Source: Ancylobacter polymorphus
GTDB lineage: Bacteria > Pseudomonadota > Alphaproteobacteria > Rhizobiales > Xanthobacteraceae
Assembly (NCBI RefSeq): GCF_022836935.1
Contig: NZ_CP083242.1
Location: forward strand, 1 to 64,000
Direction: 5' to 3'
DNA length: 64,000 nucleotides
Shown piece after piece: positions 10,702 through 19,951 of the stretch; within the stretch, counting starts at the first letter, position 1, and each line of letters begins with the position of its first letter. The notes beneath the pieces were generated by a model. That model worked only from the letters and a program-made list of their open reading frames with translations, searched no databases and was not told the origin of the DNA. The position numbers and the translations under genes are program-made.

Positions 10702-12231
10702 ATGGAGTTATTGAGCGTCATCCGACGCTGGCATCATAGGGATCGTAGCTCGATCCGGGAGATATCCCGCCGCACCGGGCTCTCACGGAACACCGTGCGT
10801 AAGTACCTGCGAGCGGACAGCGTCGAACCCCGGTTTCACGTTCCGGACCGGCCGAGCAAGCTCGATCCCTATGCCGACAAGCTCGCGGCGATGCTGCGGG
10901 TGGAGAGCGGCAAGTCGCGCAAGCACAAGCGCACCGTCAAGCAGTTGCACGCCGATCTCGTGACGTTGGGCTATGAGGGCTCCTACAATCGGGTGGCGGC
11001 CTTTGCCCGCGACTGGAAGGCCGCCCGGTTGCGCGAGCAGCAGACCAGCGGCCGCGGCACCTTCGTGCCGCTGGCCTTTGTGCCCGGAGAGGCGTTCCAG
11101 TTCGACTGGTCTGAGGACTGGGCGATCATCGCCGGCGAGCGCACCAAGCTGCAGGTCGCTCACGTCAAGCTGTCCTACAGCCGCGCCTTCACTCTGCGAG
11201 CCTACCCGCAGCAGACCCACGAGATGCTGTTCGACGCCCATAACCACGCCTTCCGGGTACTGGGCGGCGTGCCGCGGCGGGGGATTTACGACAACATGCG
11301 AACGGCCGTCGACAAGGTCGGCCGGGGCAAGGAGCGCCAGGTCAACATCCGCTTCTCGGCCATGGTCAGCCACTTCCTGTTCGAGGCGGAGTTCTGCAAC
11401 CCGGCCTCCGGCTGGGAGAAGGGGCAGATCGAGAAGAACGTACAGGATGCCCGTCATCGGCTCTGGCAACCCATACCGAACGTCCCCTCGCTGGAGGCCT
11501 TGAACGAGTGGCTCGAGACCCGGTGCCGGGAGCTGTGGTCGCAGGCCGGGCACGGCTCGCAACCCGGCTCGATCGCCGATGTGTGGGCTGAGGAGATCCG
11601 CCACCTGATGCCGATGCCGCGGCCGTTCGACGGCTTCGTCGAACACGCCAAGCGCGTTTCCCCGACCTGCCTCGTCCACCTCGAGCGCAATCGCTACAGC
11701 GTGCCGGCCTCCTTCGCCAACCGCCCGGTGAGCTTGCGTGTCTATCCCGACCGGATCGTTGTGGTCGCTGAGGGACAGGCCATCTGTGAGCATGGTCGGG
11801 TGTTCGCTCGCTCCCATGATCGCCAGAGCCGGACCGTCTATGACTGGCGGCATTATCTGGCCGTGGTCCAGCGCAAGCCCGGCGCATTGCGCAACGGCGC
11901 ACCGTTCGCCGAGATGCCGCCGGCGTTCCGATCCTTGCAGCAGCATCTGCTCAAGCGGCCGGGCGGTGACCGCGAGATGGTGGAGATCCTGTCCCTGGTC
12001 CTCCAGCATGACGAGCAGGTCGTGCTCACGGCCGTCGAACTCGCGCTGCAAGCAGGCGTGCCGACCAAGACCCACATCCTCAATCTGCTGCACCGCCTGA
12101 TCGACGGTACACCGCTGAGCACGCCGACGATCCCAGCTCCTGGCGCCCTTACGCTGACCACCGAGCCTCAAGCCAATGTCGAACGCTATGACGCCCTCCG
12201 CAGGGCCAGGGAGGCGCGCCATGCGTCATGA
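10702..12231 (+). CDS. istA: IS21 transposase IstA
   Basis: A 509-residue DDE transposase: N-terminal helix-turn-helix ([16 protein letters not shown]), then an RNase-H-like catalytic core beginning [12 protein letters not shown], and a C-terminal DNA-binding region. It cuts and joins the element ends together with IstB. The ATG is preferred over a GTG twenty codons upstream because GGAG lies 8 bases before it. The stop overlaps istB. Confidence 0.92.
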   Translation: MELLSVIRRWHHRDRSSIREISRRTGLSRNTVRKYLRADSVEPRFHVPDRPSKLDPYADKLAAMLRVESGKSRKHKRTVKQLHADLVTLGYEGSYNRVAAFARDWKAARLREQQTSGRGTFVPLAFVPGEAFQFDWSEDWAIIAGERTKLQVAHVKLSYSRAFTLRAYPQQTHEMLFDAHNHAFRVLGGVPRRGIYDNMRTAVDKVGRGKERQVNIRFSAMVSHFLFEAEFCNPASGWEKGQIEKNVQDARHRLWQPIPNVPSLEALNEWLETRCRELWSQAGHGSQPGSIADVWAEEIRHLMPMPRPFDGFVEHAKRVSPTCLVHLERNRYSVPASFANRPVSLRVYPDRIVVVAEGQAICEHGRVFARSHDRQSRTVYDWRHYLAVVQRKPGALRNGAPFAEMPPAFRSLQQHLLKRPGGDREMVEILSLVLQHDEQVVLTAVELALQAGVPTKTHILNLLHRLIDGTPLSTPTIPAPGALTLTTEPQANVERYDALRRAREARHAS

Positions 12232-13015
12232 TCCGGCCAGCGGAGCCCTCGTCATTATGCTGAGAAGCCTCAAGATGCACGGCATGGCGCAAGCCGCTGC
12301 CGAACTCATCGAACAGGGGTCTCCCGCCTTCGAGACCGCCATGCCGATCCTCTCACAGCTCCTGAAGGCAGAGACCGCCGAGCGGGAGGTGCGCTCGACC
12401 GCCTATCAGCTCAAGGCCGCCCGCTTCCCGGCCTATCGCGACCTCGCCGGCTTCGACTTCACCAGCAGCGAGGTCAATGAGGCGCTCGTGCGCCAACTCC
12501 ATCGCTGCGAGTTCCTCGACGACGCGCACAACGTCGTCCTGATCGGTGGTCCCGGTACCGGCAAGACCCACATCGCCACGGCTCTCGGCGTCCACGCCGT
12601 CGAGCATCATCACAGGCGGGTCCGCTTCTTCTCTACCGTCGAGCTCGTCAACGCTCTCGAACAGGAGAAGGCCCAAGGCAAAGCGGGTCAGATCGCCGGT
12701 CGGCTCCTCCATGCCGACCTCGTCATCCTCGACGAGCTCGGCTACCTGCCGTTCAGCACCTCGGGCGGCGCCTTGCTGTTCCACCTGCTGAGCAAGCTCT
12801 ATGAGCGCACCAGCGTGATCATCACCACCAATCTCAGCTTCTCCGAATGGGCTGCCGTCTTCGGCGATGCCAAGATGACCACGGCCCTGCTCGACCGGCT
12901 CACCCATCACTGCCATATCCTCGAGACCGGCAATGACAGCTTCCGCTTCAAGAGCAGCTCGGCAAAGCCACCCAAACCCACCAGGGAGAAGCCGCGAAAC
13001 TTGACCGCAACCTAA
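12221..13015 (+). CDS. istB: IS21 helper ATPase IstB
   Basis: A 264-residue AAA+ protein with Walker [10 protein letters not shown] and Walker [13 protein letters not shown]. IstB chooses the target and activates IstA. GGGAGG lies 6 bases before the ATG, which overlaps the last codons of istA, the standard IS21 arrangement. Confidence 0.93.
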   Translation: MRHDPASGALVIMLRSLKMHGMAQAAAELIEQGSPAFETAMPILSQLLKAETAEREVRSTAYQLKAARFPAYRDLAGFDFTSSEVNEALVRQLHRCEFLDDAHNVVLIGGPGTGKTHIATALGVHAVEHHHRRVRFFSTVELVNALEQEKAQGKAGQIAGRLLHADLVILDELGYLPFSTSGGALLFHLLSKLYERTSVIITTNLSFSEWAAVFGDAKMTTALLDRLTHHCHILETGNDSFRFKSSSAKPPKPTREKPRNLTAT

Positions 13016-13086
13016 CCCCAAGACCACCATCAGCCCGGGTCACTTCTCACTGGAAATCCAGGGTCACTTCTCAACGGAAATCAACA

Positions 13087-13093
13087 GACAGGC
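13087..13093 (+). repeat. IS21 target-site duplication, right copy
   Basis: GACAGGC follows the right end of the element and matches the left copy exactly. Confidence 0.85.
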
Positions 13094-13252
13094 CCAAACG
13101 AGACAGATTACCTTCTCATCGGGGCAGGCGTATTTCTCGTCACCGCCACCATGCTCGTGGGCGTCCTGTATCTAAGGCTACACCATCTGCCAGCTCATAA
13201 AGCTGCAGGTACGGGTCGGGTTCAGCTTCAACTGGTCTCCGTACTTACGCTT

Positions 13253-13256
13253 CTTG
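13253..13256 (+). repeat. IS3 target-site duplication, left copy
   Basis: CTTG precedes the TGACGTTGCCCCCT end and recurs at 14454-14457 after the opposite end. A 4-base duplication is usual for the IS407 group of IS3. Confidence 0.75.
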
Positions 13257-13282
13257 TGACGTTGCCCCCTATTTGCCCTCGT

Positions 13283-14104
13283 TCATAACTGGACTCTGTT
13301 CTCGCTCTGGTCCGTTCTGGACCGGGTTGCAAACTCGCTCGGGGTGAGGCCGCCAAGGCTCGTATGCGGCCGGTGGGCGTTGTAGTCCGTTCTCCATTCC
13401 TCGATCAGCTGGCGAGCGCTCGATAGATTTCGGAACATGTGCTCGTTCAGGCATTCGTCCCGGAAGCGGCCGTTCAGGCTCTCGACGAAGCCGTTCTGCA
13501 TGGGCTTGCCGGGTGCGATGTAGTGCCACTCGACCCGGCTGTCTTCCTGCCATTGCAGGATCGCGCGCGAGGTCAGTTCGGTGCCGTTGTCGCTGACCAC
13601 CATGAGCGGGCGGCCGCGAAGGGCGATGAGTGCATCGAGCTCCCGGACAACACGCTGGCCGGAGAGCGAGGTGTCAACGACGAGCGCCAGGCATTCGCGC
13701 GTAAAGTCATCGACGATGACCAGCACGCGGAAGCGCCGGCCATCGACGAGTTGGTCCGCGACAAAGTCGAGGCTCCAGCGCTGGTTCGGTCCCTGTGGCA
13801 GGGTCATCGGCGCCCGTGTCCCGAGCGCGCGCTTGCGCCCGCCACGCCGGCGCACCGTCAGCCGCTCCTCCCGATAGAGCCGGAACAGCTTCTTATGGTT
13901 CAGCGCAATGCCCTCGCGTCTCAGCAGGATGTGCAGCCGCCGGTAGCCGAACCGCCGCCGCTGGCCCGCAAGGATCTTCAGCCGCTCCCGGATCTCCACA
14001 TCGTCTGATCGCCGCGAGGCATAGCGATAGGTCTTTGGAGCGAGCCCGATCAGGCCGCAGGCCCGCCGCTGCGAGTAGCTCTTCTCTTCGATCGCCCAGG
14101 TCAC
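13283..14104 (-). CDS. IS3 transposase OrfB (made as OrfAB by -1 frameshift)
   Basis: A 273-residue frame with the integrase core: SLDFVADQL (first Asp), [11 protein letters not shown] (second Asp) and [17 protein letters not shown] (Glu). The frame is open back to the slippery AAAAAAC near 14134-14140, where a -1 slip fuses OrfA to the peptide [13 protein letters not shown] and on into OrfB. The GTG used here for the start is nominal; the active product is the OrfAB fusion. Confidence 0.9.
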   Translation of the reverse strand: MTWAIEEKSYSQRRACGLIGLAPKTYRYASRRSDDVEIRERLKILAGQRRRFGYRRLHILLRREGIALNHKKLFRLYREERLTVRRRGGRKRALGTRAPMTLPQGPNQRWSLDFVADQLVDGRRFRVLVIVDDFTRECLALVVDTSLSGQRVVRELDALIALRGRPLMVVSDNGTELTSRAILQWQEDSRVEWHYIAPGKPMQNGFVESLNGRFRDECLNEHMFRNLSSARQLIEEWRTDYNAHRPHTSLGGLTPSEFATRSRTDQSENRVQL

Positions 14105-14127
14105 GAACGCTCTCCGCGATCCGGGCT

Positions 14128-14394
14128 TCAGAAGTTTTTTCCGAGCGCCTCGCGCAGCGTCGCGACGTCCAGCATCGATTCCGCCAGAAGCTTCTTGAGC
14201 TTACGGTTCTCGTCGTCCAACGCTTTCAGGCGACGCGCGTCGGACACCTCCATGCCGCCGTAGCGATTGCGCCAGTTGTAGAAGGTCGCGTCACTGATCC
14301 CATGCTTGCGGCAGATATCCACCACCGCAATCCCGGCCTGATGCTCCTTCAGCACGGCAATGATCTGTTCTTCGCTGAACCGGCTCTTCTTCAT
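14128..14394 (-). CDS. IS3 OrfA, DNA-binding part of the transposase
   Basis: An 88-residue protein with a helix-turn-helix ([20 protein letters not shown] and [17 protein letters not shown]) and a leucine-zipper-like tail. It ends at GKNF just after the slippery run that starts OrfB. It recognises the element's inverted repeats. Confidence 0.9.
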   Translation of the reverse strand: MKKSRFSEEQIIAVLKEHQAGIAVVDICRKHGISDATFYNWRNRYGGMEVSDARRLKALDDENRKLKKLLAESMLDVATLREALGKNF

Positions 14395-14453
14395 CTCCGT
14401 CTCCTTCCGACGGAGTCCAATTCAAACCGAGGACGCTTCAGGGGGCAACGTCA

Positions 14454-14457
14454 CTTG
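14454..14457 (+). repeat. IS3 target-site duplication, right copy
   Basis: CTTG after the right inverted repeat, equal to 13253-13256. Confidence 0.75.
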
Positions 14458-14620
14458 CGATGTTCACTCACAATAATGCCTACTGGATCGCTGCCCTACT
14501 TCTCGCTCTCCTCCCCATCCCGGATTTCTTGTCGCCGCTCAAACGCATGTCCGCAGCGCTCTCCCAGATAGCGAACAGAAGGGGCACGACCCCGGCATCT
14601 GCCGGTCGGCCTGCTTCCGT

Positions 14621-14836
14621 TCAGGCTCCCGAGAGCTCCGCCGGCAGTGAGGGGACCGCTGCGCGTAGCCTTAGCGCGTAGCCGAACACAAATACGCTGG
14701 AAAGCGCCATCGCCCCGGCCGCGAGCATTGGGGGCAACAAAGTGCCGGCGCGAGGGTAAAGTGCTCCGGCAGCGACCAGTATCAGGCTCATTTTAGAGGC
14801 GACCCAAAAGAGATTCTGGCGTGTATTGCGCATCTT
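14621..14836 (-). pseudogene. copA 3' remnant
   Basis: The last 70 or so codons of a Cu-type P-ATPase survive: QNLFWVASKMSLILVAAGAL and [20 protein letters not shown] align with the end of the copA at 5652-8204 at roughly 60-65% identity, with no upstream ATPase body. Its stop overlaps the tail of the interrupted membrane-protein gene on the other strand. A further open frame upstream (to 15021, containing QVAPLLACALPKGTLAQWQE) was not recognised. This is a relic of another copper locus, not a duplicate of the present copA. Confidence 0.75.
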
Positions 14837-15021
14837 GCGAGCGTTGCGGCGGCACGGGTCGGGCAATGATTCTCGATTAGCATGATGGCCCTGTCTTCCG
14901 CCTCCTGCCACTGCGCCAGTGTACCCTTCGGCAGAGCGCACGCCAGCAGGGGTGCAACTTGTTCTGCAAGGCTTTCGCGCCCCATCATCGCTGCGTCGTA
15001 GCCGGCTCGCGTGTCATCCAC

Positions 15022-15321
15022 CCTGCGGGTGGTGACCCCGCTGAGCGCCGCTCAGCGAGGCGGGTGCGAACGGTGTCTGGCCTTTGAGCGAATCCAAGCA
15101 CGCCTGCGGACCTGGCTCGCTATCCCGTTTCCGTCTGTCATTGGCCGCAAGGGTGGGCTCTGCTGTCACTAGTTTGGAAGATCACGCCGGCGATACCTCT
15201 CGCATTGTGCGCGTAGATTTTCGTCGGCGCAGCCTTTGCAATTGCCCTTCGTTGACCGGCTGCTGCGGTCTTCCTTAGCCCAACCGGAACTCATCAAGGA
15301 CCGCGAGATTCTGTTAAAAAG
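15022..15321. other. Gene-free stretch
   Basis: About 300 bases between the copA remnant and the terminator of the Crp-like gene. No frame with a ribosome-binding site or recognisable product was seen on either strand. Confidence 0.45.
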
Positions 15322-15346
15322 GATGAACGGCGGACCGCCGTTCATC
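15322..15346 (-). terminator. Rho-independent terminator after the Crp-like gene
   Basis: A perfect 12-base stem with a one-base loop (GATGAACGGCGG and its complement) ends in CCTTTTTA on the minus strand, eight bases beyond the regulator stop. Confidence 0.85.
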
Positions 15347-15353
15347 CCGTCGC

Positions 15354-16048
15354 CTATGGTATCATTCCTTCCGGAAATTCCGTTAGAGCTGCAAGCCGCG
15401 ACGGCTGCGTAACGATGATGCGTGGTCGGCATCTTGCAATGATCCCTAACTCGTGCATTCGCGCGAGTTCACGGCTGACAACCTCTCGCTTCGACCCTAT
15501 ACGCAGAGCAAGGTCTGCATGGGTTGGGACCGGGTCTATTACGTAGCGCCCATCTTCCAGGCGGGCCGATCGCAGTAAGCTGTTGGCGATACGCGCGCGC
15601 ACCGAGAGCGCAGTCGTTTCAAAACATTGCTGGAAGGCGAGTTCGAGACGCTCCGCCATCTGACTGAGTGCCGCCATCGCGACTGCCGGCGAGAGAGTTG
15701 CCAATGTATGAAACTCGCAGGCTTTCATCCTCCACACCACGGAGTTCTCCATGGCGACCACAGAGGCAGCAACGCTCCGACCAGGCGACGGTCCGAGCGG
15801 CCGAAGCAATCGCCGGGTCGGCACTCGCTGCAAGCCACCTCCCATCCGCTGCGCGACACCATGACAACTCGTAGGCGGCCAGTGCGGACGATGAACACTT
15901 CGTTGAGCCGGCTGCCCTGCCTTAGAATGTGATCGCCGCATGGAACAGCAACCACGCTCGGGCTACACTTGCCGGCCGTATGTGTAAGAGCAGCGAGGAC
16001 TGCTTCGGTGAGCGGCGCCTTCGCCGCGCTTTCGCGCCCCGCAATCAA
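15354..16048 (-). pseudogene. Crp/Fnr-family regulator with frameshift
   Basis: The N-terminal half reads as a cyclic-nucleotide-type beta barrel (GDHILRQGSRLNEVFIVRTG) to GDCFG near codon 83. The second half continues in another frame as SVAASVVAMENSVVWRM, a long dimer helix, and the Crp helix-turn-helix THADLALRIGSKREVVSREL. The frames differ by two and must be joined around 15795-15810, so the gene is broken unless there is a sequencing error. It overlaps the small exported gene upstream by four bases, implying a former operon. No Fnr-type N-terminal cysteine cluster is seen. Confidence 0.8.
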
Positions 16049-16350
16049 AATCGGTCCTCCGCATCATCACCGGGTTCGGACGACACGCTGCAAGCTGTTC
16101 GGGTGCAGGTGGCGATCACGCGTCGGACGCGGAGGCCTTTACAATCGACCTTGAAGACGGAGACTGCGTCCGATTTGTAAGCTTCCTCGATGTTCGCCGC
16201 CGGACATTTGGCCGCCAGCAGCGCTGCACTGAGCGGCGCGTCGCTAGCGCTCGCAGGGCCGACCGTCGCAGTTCCAATAACAGCGATCCTTACGCAAAGC
16301 CTTAAGGTTCTGATGCGGTTGATGCGTCGAATAAGTGTGGATGTCTTCAT
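16045..16350 (-). CDS. Small exported protein of unknown function
   Basis: A 101-residue protein with a signal-like N-terminus (IRTLRLCVRIAVIGTATVG ending ASAS) and a mature part with cysteines in AAKCPAANIEEA and ATCTRTACSVS that could pair in the periplasm. The ATG at MKTSTL is chosen over one eight codons upstream, with only weak AGAGA before it. It overlaps the Crp-like gene start (ATGA). No family recognised. Confidence 0.55.
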   Translation of the reverse strand: MKTSTLIRRINRIRTLRLCVRIAVIGTATVGPASASDAPLSAALLAAKCPAANIEEAYKSDAVSVFKVDCKGLRVRRVIATCTRTACSVSSEPGDDAEDRF

Positions 16351-16520
16351 GGCTGATCTCTGAACGCCCGGCATATCTGCGATGCTCCGATGCGGAGCGC
16401 AGGCGCGGGACTTCGCGCGCCGCGCGTGACGTTAGCCAAGCGGAGCGACGCGTAAGACCGCGGCCGGAATGCTGTCTGAACAGGACCGCACGCCAGCAGA
16501 TGGCGTCGCGCGTCCCAGCG

Positions 16521-16895
16521 CTATCGGATGGGGAGTGCGACGGCGCGTGGAGGTCGCTCCAAGTCCATGGGGCCGAGACCCGCGCCGTCTTCGTCAGGCG
16601 CGCGCAAGACTGCTTTCAGATCGCGCTGAATCGCCATCGCATGGCTAGGTAGCAGCGGGATCCACAAGGCACATGCCACGCCGCTGCATTCATGCACATG
16701 GGACTTCGACTGGGATTGCCCGCTCCCACTCGTCTCGTCTGCATCCACGAGATGAACGATCGGATGCAAGGTCGAAAGCGCCACAATATCGACCGGCTTA
16801 GACGTCAGCCCGTACACGGCGATCGATGCGATGAACAACCAGCTCAGCAGCCGGTGTCCCCAATGTCTTGGCCGCACGGTGCCGAACGACGCCAT
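16521..16895 (-). CDS. Small membrane-anchored protein of unknown function
   Basis: A 124-residue frame with one N-terminal hydrophobic segment (LLSWLFIASIAVYGL) and a loop with His and Cys (HVHECSGVACALW). The C-terminal quarter is Pro/Arg-rich and may be out of a meaningful frame. Metal binding is possible from the His/Cys loop but not shown. Not recognised. Confidence 0.4.
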   Translation of the reverse strand: MASFGTVRPRHWGHRLLSWLFIASIAVYGLTSKPVDIVALSTLHPIVHLVDADETSGSGQSQSKSHVHECSGVACALWIPLLPSHAMAIQRDLKAVLRAPDEDGAGLGPMDLERPPRAVALPIR

Positions 16896-17020
16896 CCCAA
16901 CCTCTGCGATTTCGCGAGTGAGGCCAGTATCGTGATGGCTATGTCCGGATTGAGGCGATGCGCGTAGTTATTGGGCCCTTGGCCGTCGAAGGTGGCTGCA
17001 GACCACGCTATACGGCGCTC

Positions 17021-17383
17021 TCATGCGTCATCCGATCCACCGCGGACGCATGACTCAGTCGGACAAGTGGATGTACGAAGCCCGATCCCATGACCTTCGG
17101 GGACATAGCCGAGCTCGTCGCAGAGATCTCGAAAAGCGATCCGACGGCGTTCCTTCTCGAGCTCGGCGCTGTCGCAGCGCCGTTCGTGATCCTTGTCGGT
17201 AAGACCCTCCGGGCGACAGATGGGGCATGAGGCCATATGCACGACCTTCTCCCACGCCGCCAGCGCCTCGACATAGGCGCGATGAGCCGCGACCGTCTGC
17301 GACTCCAGGGACGATACGTGCTCTCCGTCCTGAACCACCCCGATGCTCCCCACTGGGATCGTGTCTGCGGTACGCCCCCGCAA
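17021..17383 (-). CDS. Hypothetical protein with CPIC motif
   Basis: A 120-residue frame with balanced composition: an Ala-rich helix (ESQTVAAHRAYVEALAAWEK), the motif MASCPICRPEGL, a charged helix (AELEKERRRIAFRDLCDELG) and a C-terminal cysteine. Overlapping frames on the same strand are Ser/Arg-rich and look like shadows. The Cys pair could be a small zinc site. Function unknown. Confidence 0.45.
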   Translation of the reverse strand: MRGRTADTIPVGSIGVVQDGEHVSSLESQTVAAHRAYVEALAAWEKVVHMASCPICRPEGLTDKDHERRCDSAELEKERRRIAFRDLCDELGYVPEGHGIGLRTSTCPTESCVRGGSDDA

Positions 17384-17535
17384 ACGAACCCTCTCTGACT
17401 CTTGGTGATCGGGGAGTTCGAAACCGTGCTAGACGGCCCTGTGGCCTTTAGTTCGGGAAGAACCTGTTGCATACGCCACAGGCTCCCCGACCATAAGGTC
17501 AAGGAGTTTGATGCCGTAACGGCCGGCACCAACCG

Positions 17536-17835
17536 CTAGCAGGGGTTTCGACGCCCCAGGGCAGCGCGTACTGCCCCATACGACTCATAACCGCTCGTTC
17601 GAGCGGCTTCTAGATGGTTTTCGTAAAGCTTCGCTTGCGACCACAGGATTGGGCGTCTCCCCTTCGGGGCCGGACTGGCGGCTGCGCCCCCCGCTGGCGG
17701 GTCTTCCCCCATTCGGGCAGCCATCCCTGACGCACATCGCGTGAATGAATTCGAAGGAGGCTCCCCCTTAAGCGCCACGCCCTTGACATCTGCCTCGTCG
17801 CTCAGAAGGTCCCGCCACAGGTCCGCCCAGCTCAT
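17536..17835 (-). CDS. Hypothetical protein, possibly a gene remnant
   Basis: A 99-residue frame starting MSWADLWRDLLSDEADVKG and ending with a helix-like stretch (WSQAKLYENHLEAARTSGYE). Its ATG overlaps the stop of a short upstream frame (ending PDILFSRFADGEIERR at 17832) as ATGA, which argues for real translation. The upstream frame is cut by a stop near 18000 and has no clear start, so the pair may be the tail of a degraded operon. Not recognised. Confidence 0.35.
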   Translation of the reverse strand: MSWADLWRDLLSDEADVKGVALKGEPPSNSFTRCASGMAARMGEDPPAGGAAASPAPKGRRPILWSQAKLYENHLEAARTSGYESYGAVRAALGRRNPC

Positions 17836-17906
17836 CGACGCTCGATCTCGCCGTCGGCGAAGCGCGAAAAGAGGATGTCAGGCTCGCCCAACAGCACGAT
17901 CCATGG

Positions 17907-17927
17907 CCCCGGCTCGCTGAGCCGGGG
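17907..17927. terminator. Hairpin upstream of the Toprim gene
   Basis: A perfect 9-base stem CCCCGGCTC with loop GCT. No T-run follows on either strand, so terminator function is uncertain. It lies inside the short frame described under the preceding entry. Confidence 0.35.
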
Positions 17928-18119
17928 TAATGCCGCTGGCGCGATGCCCGATGCAAGGGAGGCTGTGCCGCGGCCGGGATCTCATTTTTAGACGACTTGT
18001 CAACGCGCCCTTGCATCCGGCACGCTTCGCGGCGGGCGGATGGCATTGCCGTCGCCATAGGGGCAACGGAGGGTCAGCTACAGAAAGGACCAGGCGGGAA
18101 GCGCGCCAGGTGAAGGATC

Positions 18120-19046
18120 ATGGAGAAAAGCGAAATCGAGGAGTTGCGAGCCAAGGTGGGTTGCGCCGCCCTGCTCCAGCAGGGCGGTTGGAAGGTCGAT
18201 TTGAAAGAGAGCACGCGGCGCGCCGTCAAGTACCGTCGCGATTCCCAGATCATTATCGTCATTCACAACGATCGCGGCTGGTTCGATCCCTTGTCTACCG
18301 CGAAAGGTGACGTGTTTGATTTGGCCGGGCATCTGGGCGCGCATAGCTTTCCGCAAGCCTGCGAACACGTCGCCGCGCTTGTCGGTTTTGTTCCGAGGCC
18401 GCCTGCGTGGGAGCGTGAGGTCCGGTCCACGCCGCTCGCGGCGGTAGCTGATCGCTGGCACCGGCGGGCGATCCCACGGCTCGGCTCCGAGACTTGGCGC
18501 TACCTCACCGAGGTGCGCGGCATACCCGACACGATTGTGATTGCCGCCGTCGGACAGGGCGCGCTCCGCGAGGGCCCTCGCGGCAGCATATGGGCGGCTC
18601 ATTGCAGCGACGATGGCGGTCTGCTTGGCTGGGAAGAGCGTGGCCCTGAGTGGCGTGGATTCGCGACCGGCGGTGCGAAGGAACTGTTTCGGCTGGGTCC
18701 TTCGGCAGCGCCAAGGATCTGCGTCACCGAGGCAGCGATCGACGCCATGAGCCTGGCGGCGATCCAGGTTCTGAGGCCAGACACGCTCTATGTCAGCACC
18801 GGCGGCGGCTGGTCGCCCGCCAGTGAGGAAGCCATTCGCCGCCTGGCCAGTAGGCCGAATGCTCGTCTTGTCGGCGCGACCGATAACAATCGGCAGGGCG
18901 AGGTTTATGCGGAACGCATCCGGCAGATCGCTGACGAGACCGGCGCCTCCTACGCGCGAGCGCGCCCGCGCGCCGGCGATTGGAACGAAGACCTGCTCGT
19001 GCTTCTCGGCCGACTTGCACAAGAGCCCCTCGCGGCGGCCGGCTGA
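18120..19046 (+). CDS. DUF3991 and Toprim-domain protein (primase-like)
   Basis: A 308-residue protein. The N-terminal part (VGCAALLQQGGWKVD, then WFDPLSTAKGDVFDLAGHLG) resembles the DUF3991 region, and the C-terminal Toprim fold carries ICVTEAAIDAMSL and LVGATDNNRQGEVYAERI with the acidic residues expected. Proteins of this layout are carried by plasmids and ICEs, where they may act in primer synthesis during transfer; that role is inferred. It opens the long plus-strand backbone. A weak AGG-type site precedes the ATG. Confidence 0.82.
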   Translation: MEKSEIEELRAKVGCAALLQQGGWKVDLKESTRRAVKYRRDSQIIIVIHNDRGWFDPLSTAKGDVFDLAGHLGAHSFPQACEHVAALVGFVPRPPAWEREVRSTPLAAVADRWHRRAIPRLGSETWRYLTEVRGIPDTIVIAAVGQGALREGPRGSIWAAHCSDDGGLLGWEERGPEWRGFATGGAKELFRLGPSAAPRICVTEAAIDAMSLAAIQVLRPDTLYVSTGGGWSPASEEAIRRLASRPNARLVGATDNNRQGEVYAERIRQIADETGASYARARPRAGDWNEDLLVLLGRLAQEPLAAAG

Positions 19047-19150
19047 TCATCCGAGGTTGCGAACCGGCGGCGGAAATCAGCCGGGTCCGATTTGCGCGGA
19101 TATGAGATGAAGGCGAGAAGCCGAGGGCCGGACAGGAAATGGGTGAGCGC

Positions 19151-19228
19151 TGCCGCATGCCCGGCCGGCGCGTAAAGGGAGGCTCCGCCCGCTGCGCGGC
19201 CCTTGACCCGCCGGACCGGAGAAGCGGC
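19151..19228 (+). repeat. 78-bp leader repeat, copy A
   Basis: This block recurs at 19954-20031 with four mismatches in 78 bases. Both copies lie just upstream of a backbone gene and read in one frame as CRMPGRRVKGG..AR.AALDP. In this copy that frame runs on without a stop into the downstream gene. Confidence 0.85.
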
Positions 19229-19273
19229 TGCCCCGAAGGTGTCTTCAACACCCGAAGGGAAGGACGGCTCACC

Positions 19274-19951
19274 ATGCCCATCTACACGATCGAGACCACC
19301 TACCACCTGCCGGTCTACCGCCACCGCTCCTATGAGGCGCCAAGCCTTGCCGAGGCCTGCCGCCTCGCGATCGAGGACGATGATTGGGAGAAGGAAACCC
19401 ACGACTATGAATGCGCCGGCGAAACCTATGTCACCGGCGCCTGGGACGGCCGCGACTGCGCTTATAGCGGCCCATCACTGGCCGTGCCGTCGCATTTCGA
19501 CGAGACCGTCCAGCGCAAGGCGGATCATTTCGAGATCCTGCTCGGCCTGGTCAAGGTCCTGGCCGGTGCGGGCGATGCGAAGCAGAGCGCTTATTGGGTC
19601 GAACGTGCCGCCTCAGCCGTCGCCAAGGCGGAGGCGATCCTTGCCGGCGCCCGCGACCCCGATCCGGATGCGCCGATGCCGCGGCCGCATATCCTGCTCT
19701 CCTTCGACGAGAGCGAGGTGCGCGCAACGATTGGCGAAAATATCGCCGGCGACGAGACCTTCGCCGCGCTCCCGGCCGATGCGATCGGCGACGATGATAT
19801 CCATGCTGCTTGCGTCGCTGTCGCCGCCGCCGCCGACCTGTCGGAAGAGCGCGGCTCAGTGGTGTTCAGGGCCGCGCTGGCCGCGATCCGGTCGGTCGCG
19901 CGGCGCGCGATGGAAGGAAGGAAAGAAGGGGAACGGGGAAAGGAGAAATGA
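19274..19951 (+). CDS. Conserved plasmid/ICE protein of unknown function
   Basis: A 225-residue acidic protein. The N-terminal third (MPIYTIETTYHLPVYRHRSY, then ACRLAIEDDDWEKETHDYE) looks like a compact alpha/beta fold; the rest is helical, ending in a charged tail. It resembles proteins of rhizobial plasmids that I cannot name with certainty. The ATG is placed at MPIYTIE with GGAAGGA nine bases upstream, although the frame is open 45 codons further through the leader repeat. The stop overlaps the start of a small frame (ATGA). Confidence 0.7.
   Translation: MPIYTIETTYHLPVYRHRSYEAPSLAEACRLAIEDDDWEKETHDYECAGETYVTGAWDGRDCAYSGPSLAVPSHFDETVQRKADHFEILLGLVKVLAGAGDAKQSAYWVERAASAVAKAEAILAGARDPDPDAPMPRPHILLSFDESEVRATIGENIAGDETFAALPADAIGDDDIHAACVAVAAAADLSEERGSVVFRAALAAIRSVARRAMEGRKEGERGKEK

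Larger units (their letters stand above)
10589..13086 (+). mobile_element. Complete IS21-family insertion sequence
   Basis: A 2498-base element with ends TGTTGATTTCC and its complement, internal terminal repeats (GGGTCACTTCTC seen twice at the right end), two overlapping genes istA and istB, and a 7-base target duplication. The part visible at 1-309 is the same element in the opposite direction. The insertion interrupts the small membrane-protein gene. Confidence 0.93.
13257..14453 (-). mobile_element. IS3-family (IS407-like) insertion sequence
   Basis: A 1197-base element with perfect 14-base inverted repeats (TGACGTTGCCCCCT), two overlapping transposase frames on the minus strand, and CTTG target duplications. 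Together with the neighbouring IS21 it breaks the same small membrane-protein gene a second time, only 163 bases from the first insertion. Confidence 0.93.
10535..14681 (+). pseudogene. Small membrane-protein gene interrupted by IS21 and IS3 elements
   Basis: Three pieces (10535-10588, 13094-13256, 14458-14681) join into one uninterrupted frame when both insertion sequences and one copy of each target duplication are removed. The rebuilt protein is about 145 residues: a short N-terminus (MSSADQAGPQQLPWFVTG), a first hydrophobic segment (YLLIGAGVFLVTATMLVG), a second pair around SVLTLLAMFTHNNAYWIAA, and a loose Ser/Ala tail. The family was not recognised. An alternative GTG start lies five codons upstream. 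Position beside copper genes suggests a membrane accessory role, but that is only context. Confidence 0.75.

Noticed and set aside
10783..12222. 479-codon minus-strand frame opposite istA
   Set aside because: Antisense shadow of the transposase gene, without recognisable domains.
17008..17532. 174-codon minus-strand frame overlapping the CPIC-motif protein
   Set aside because: Ser/Arg-rich composition; the overlapping 120-residue frame has a more protein-like make-up.
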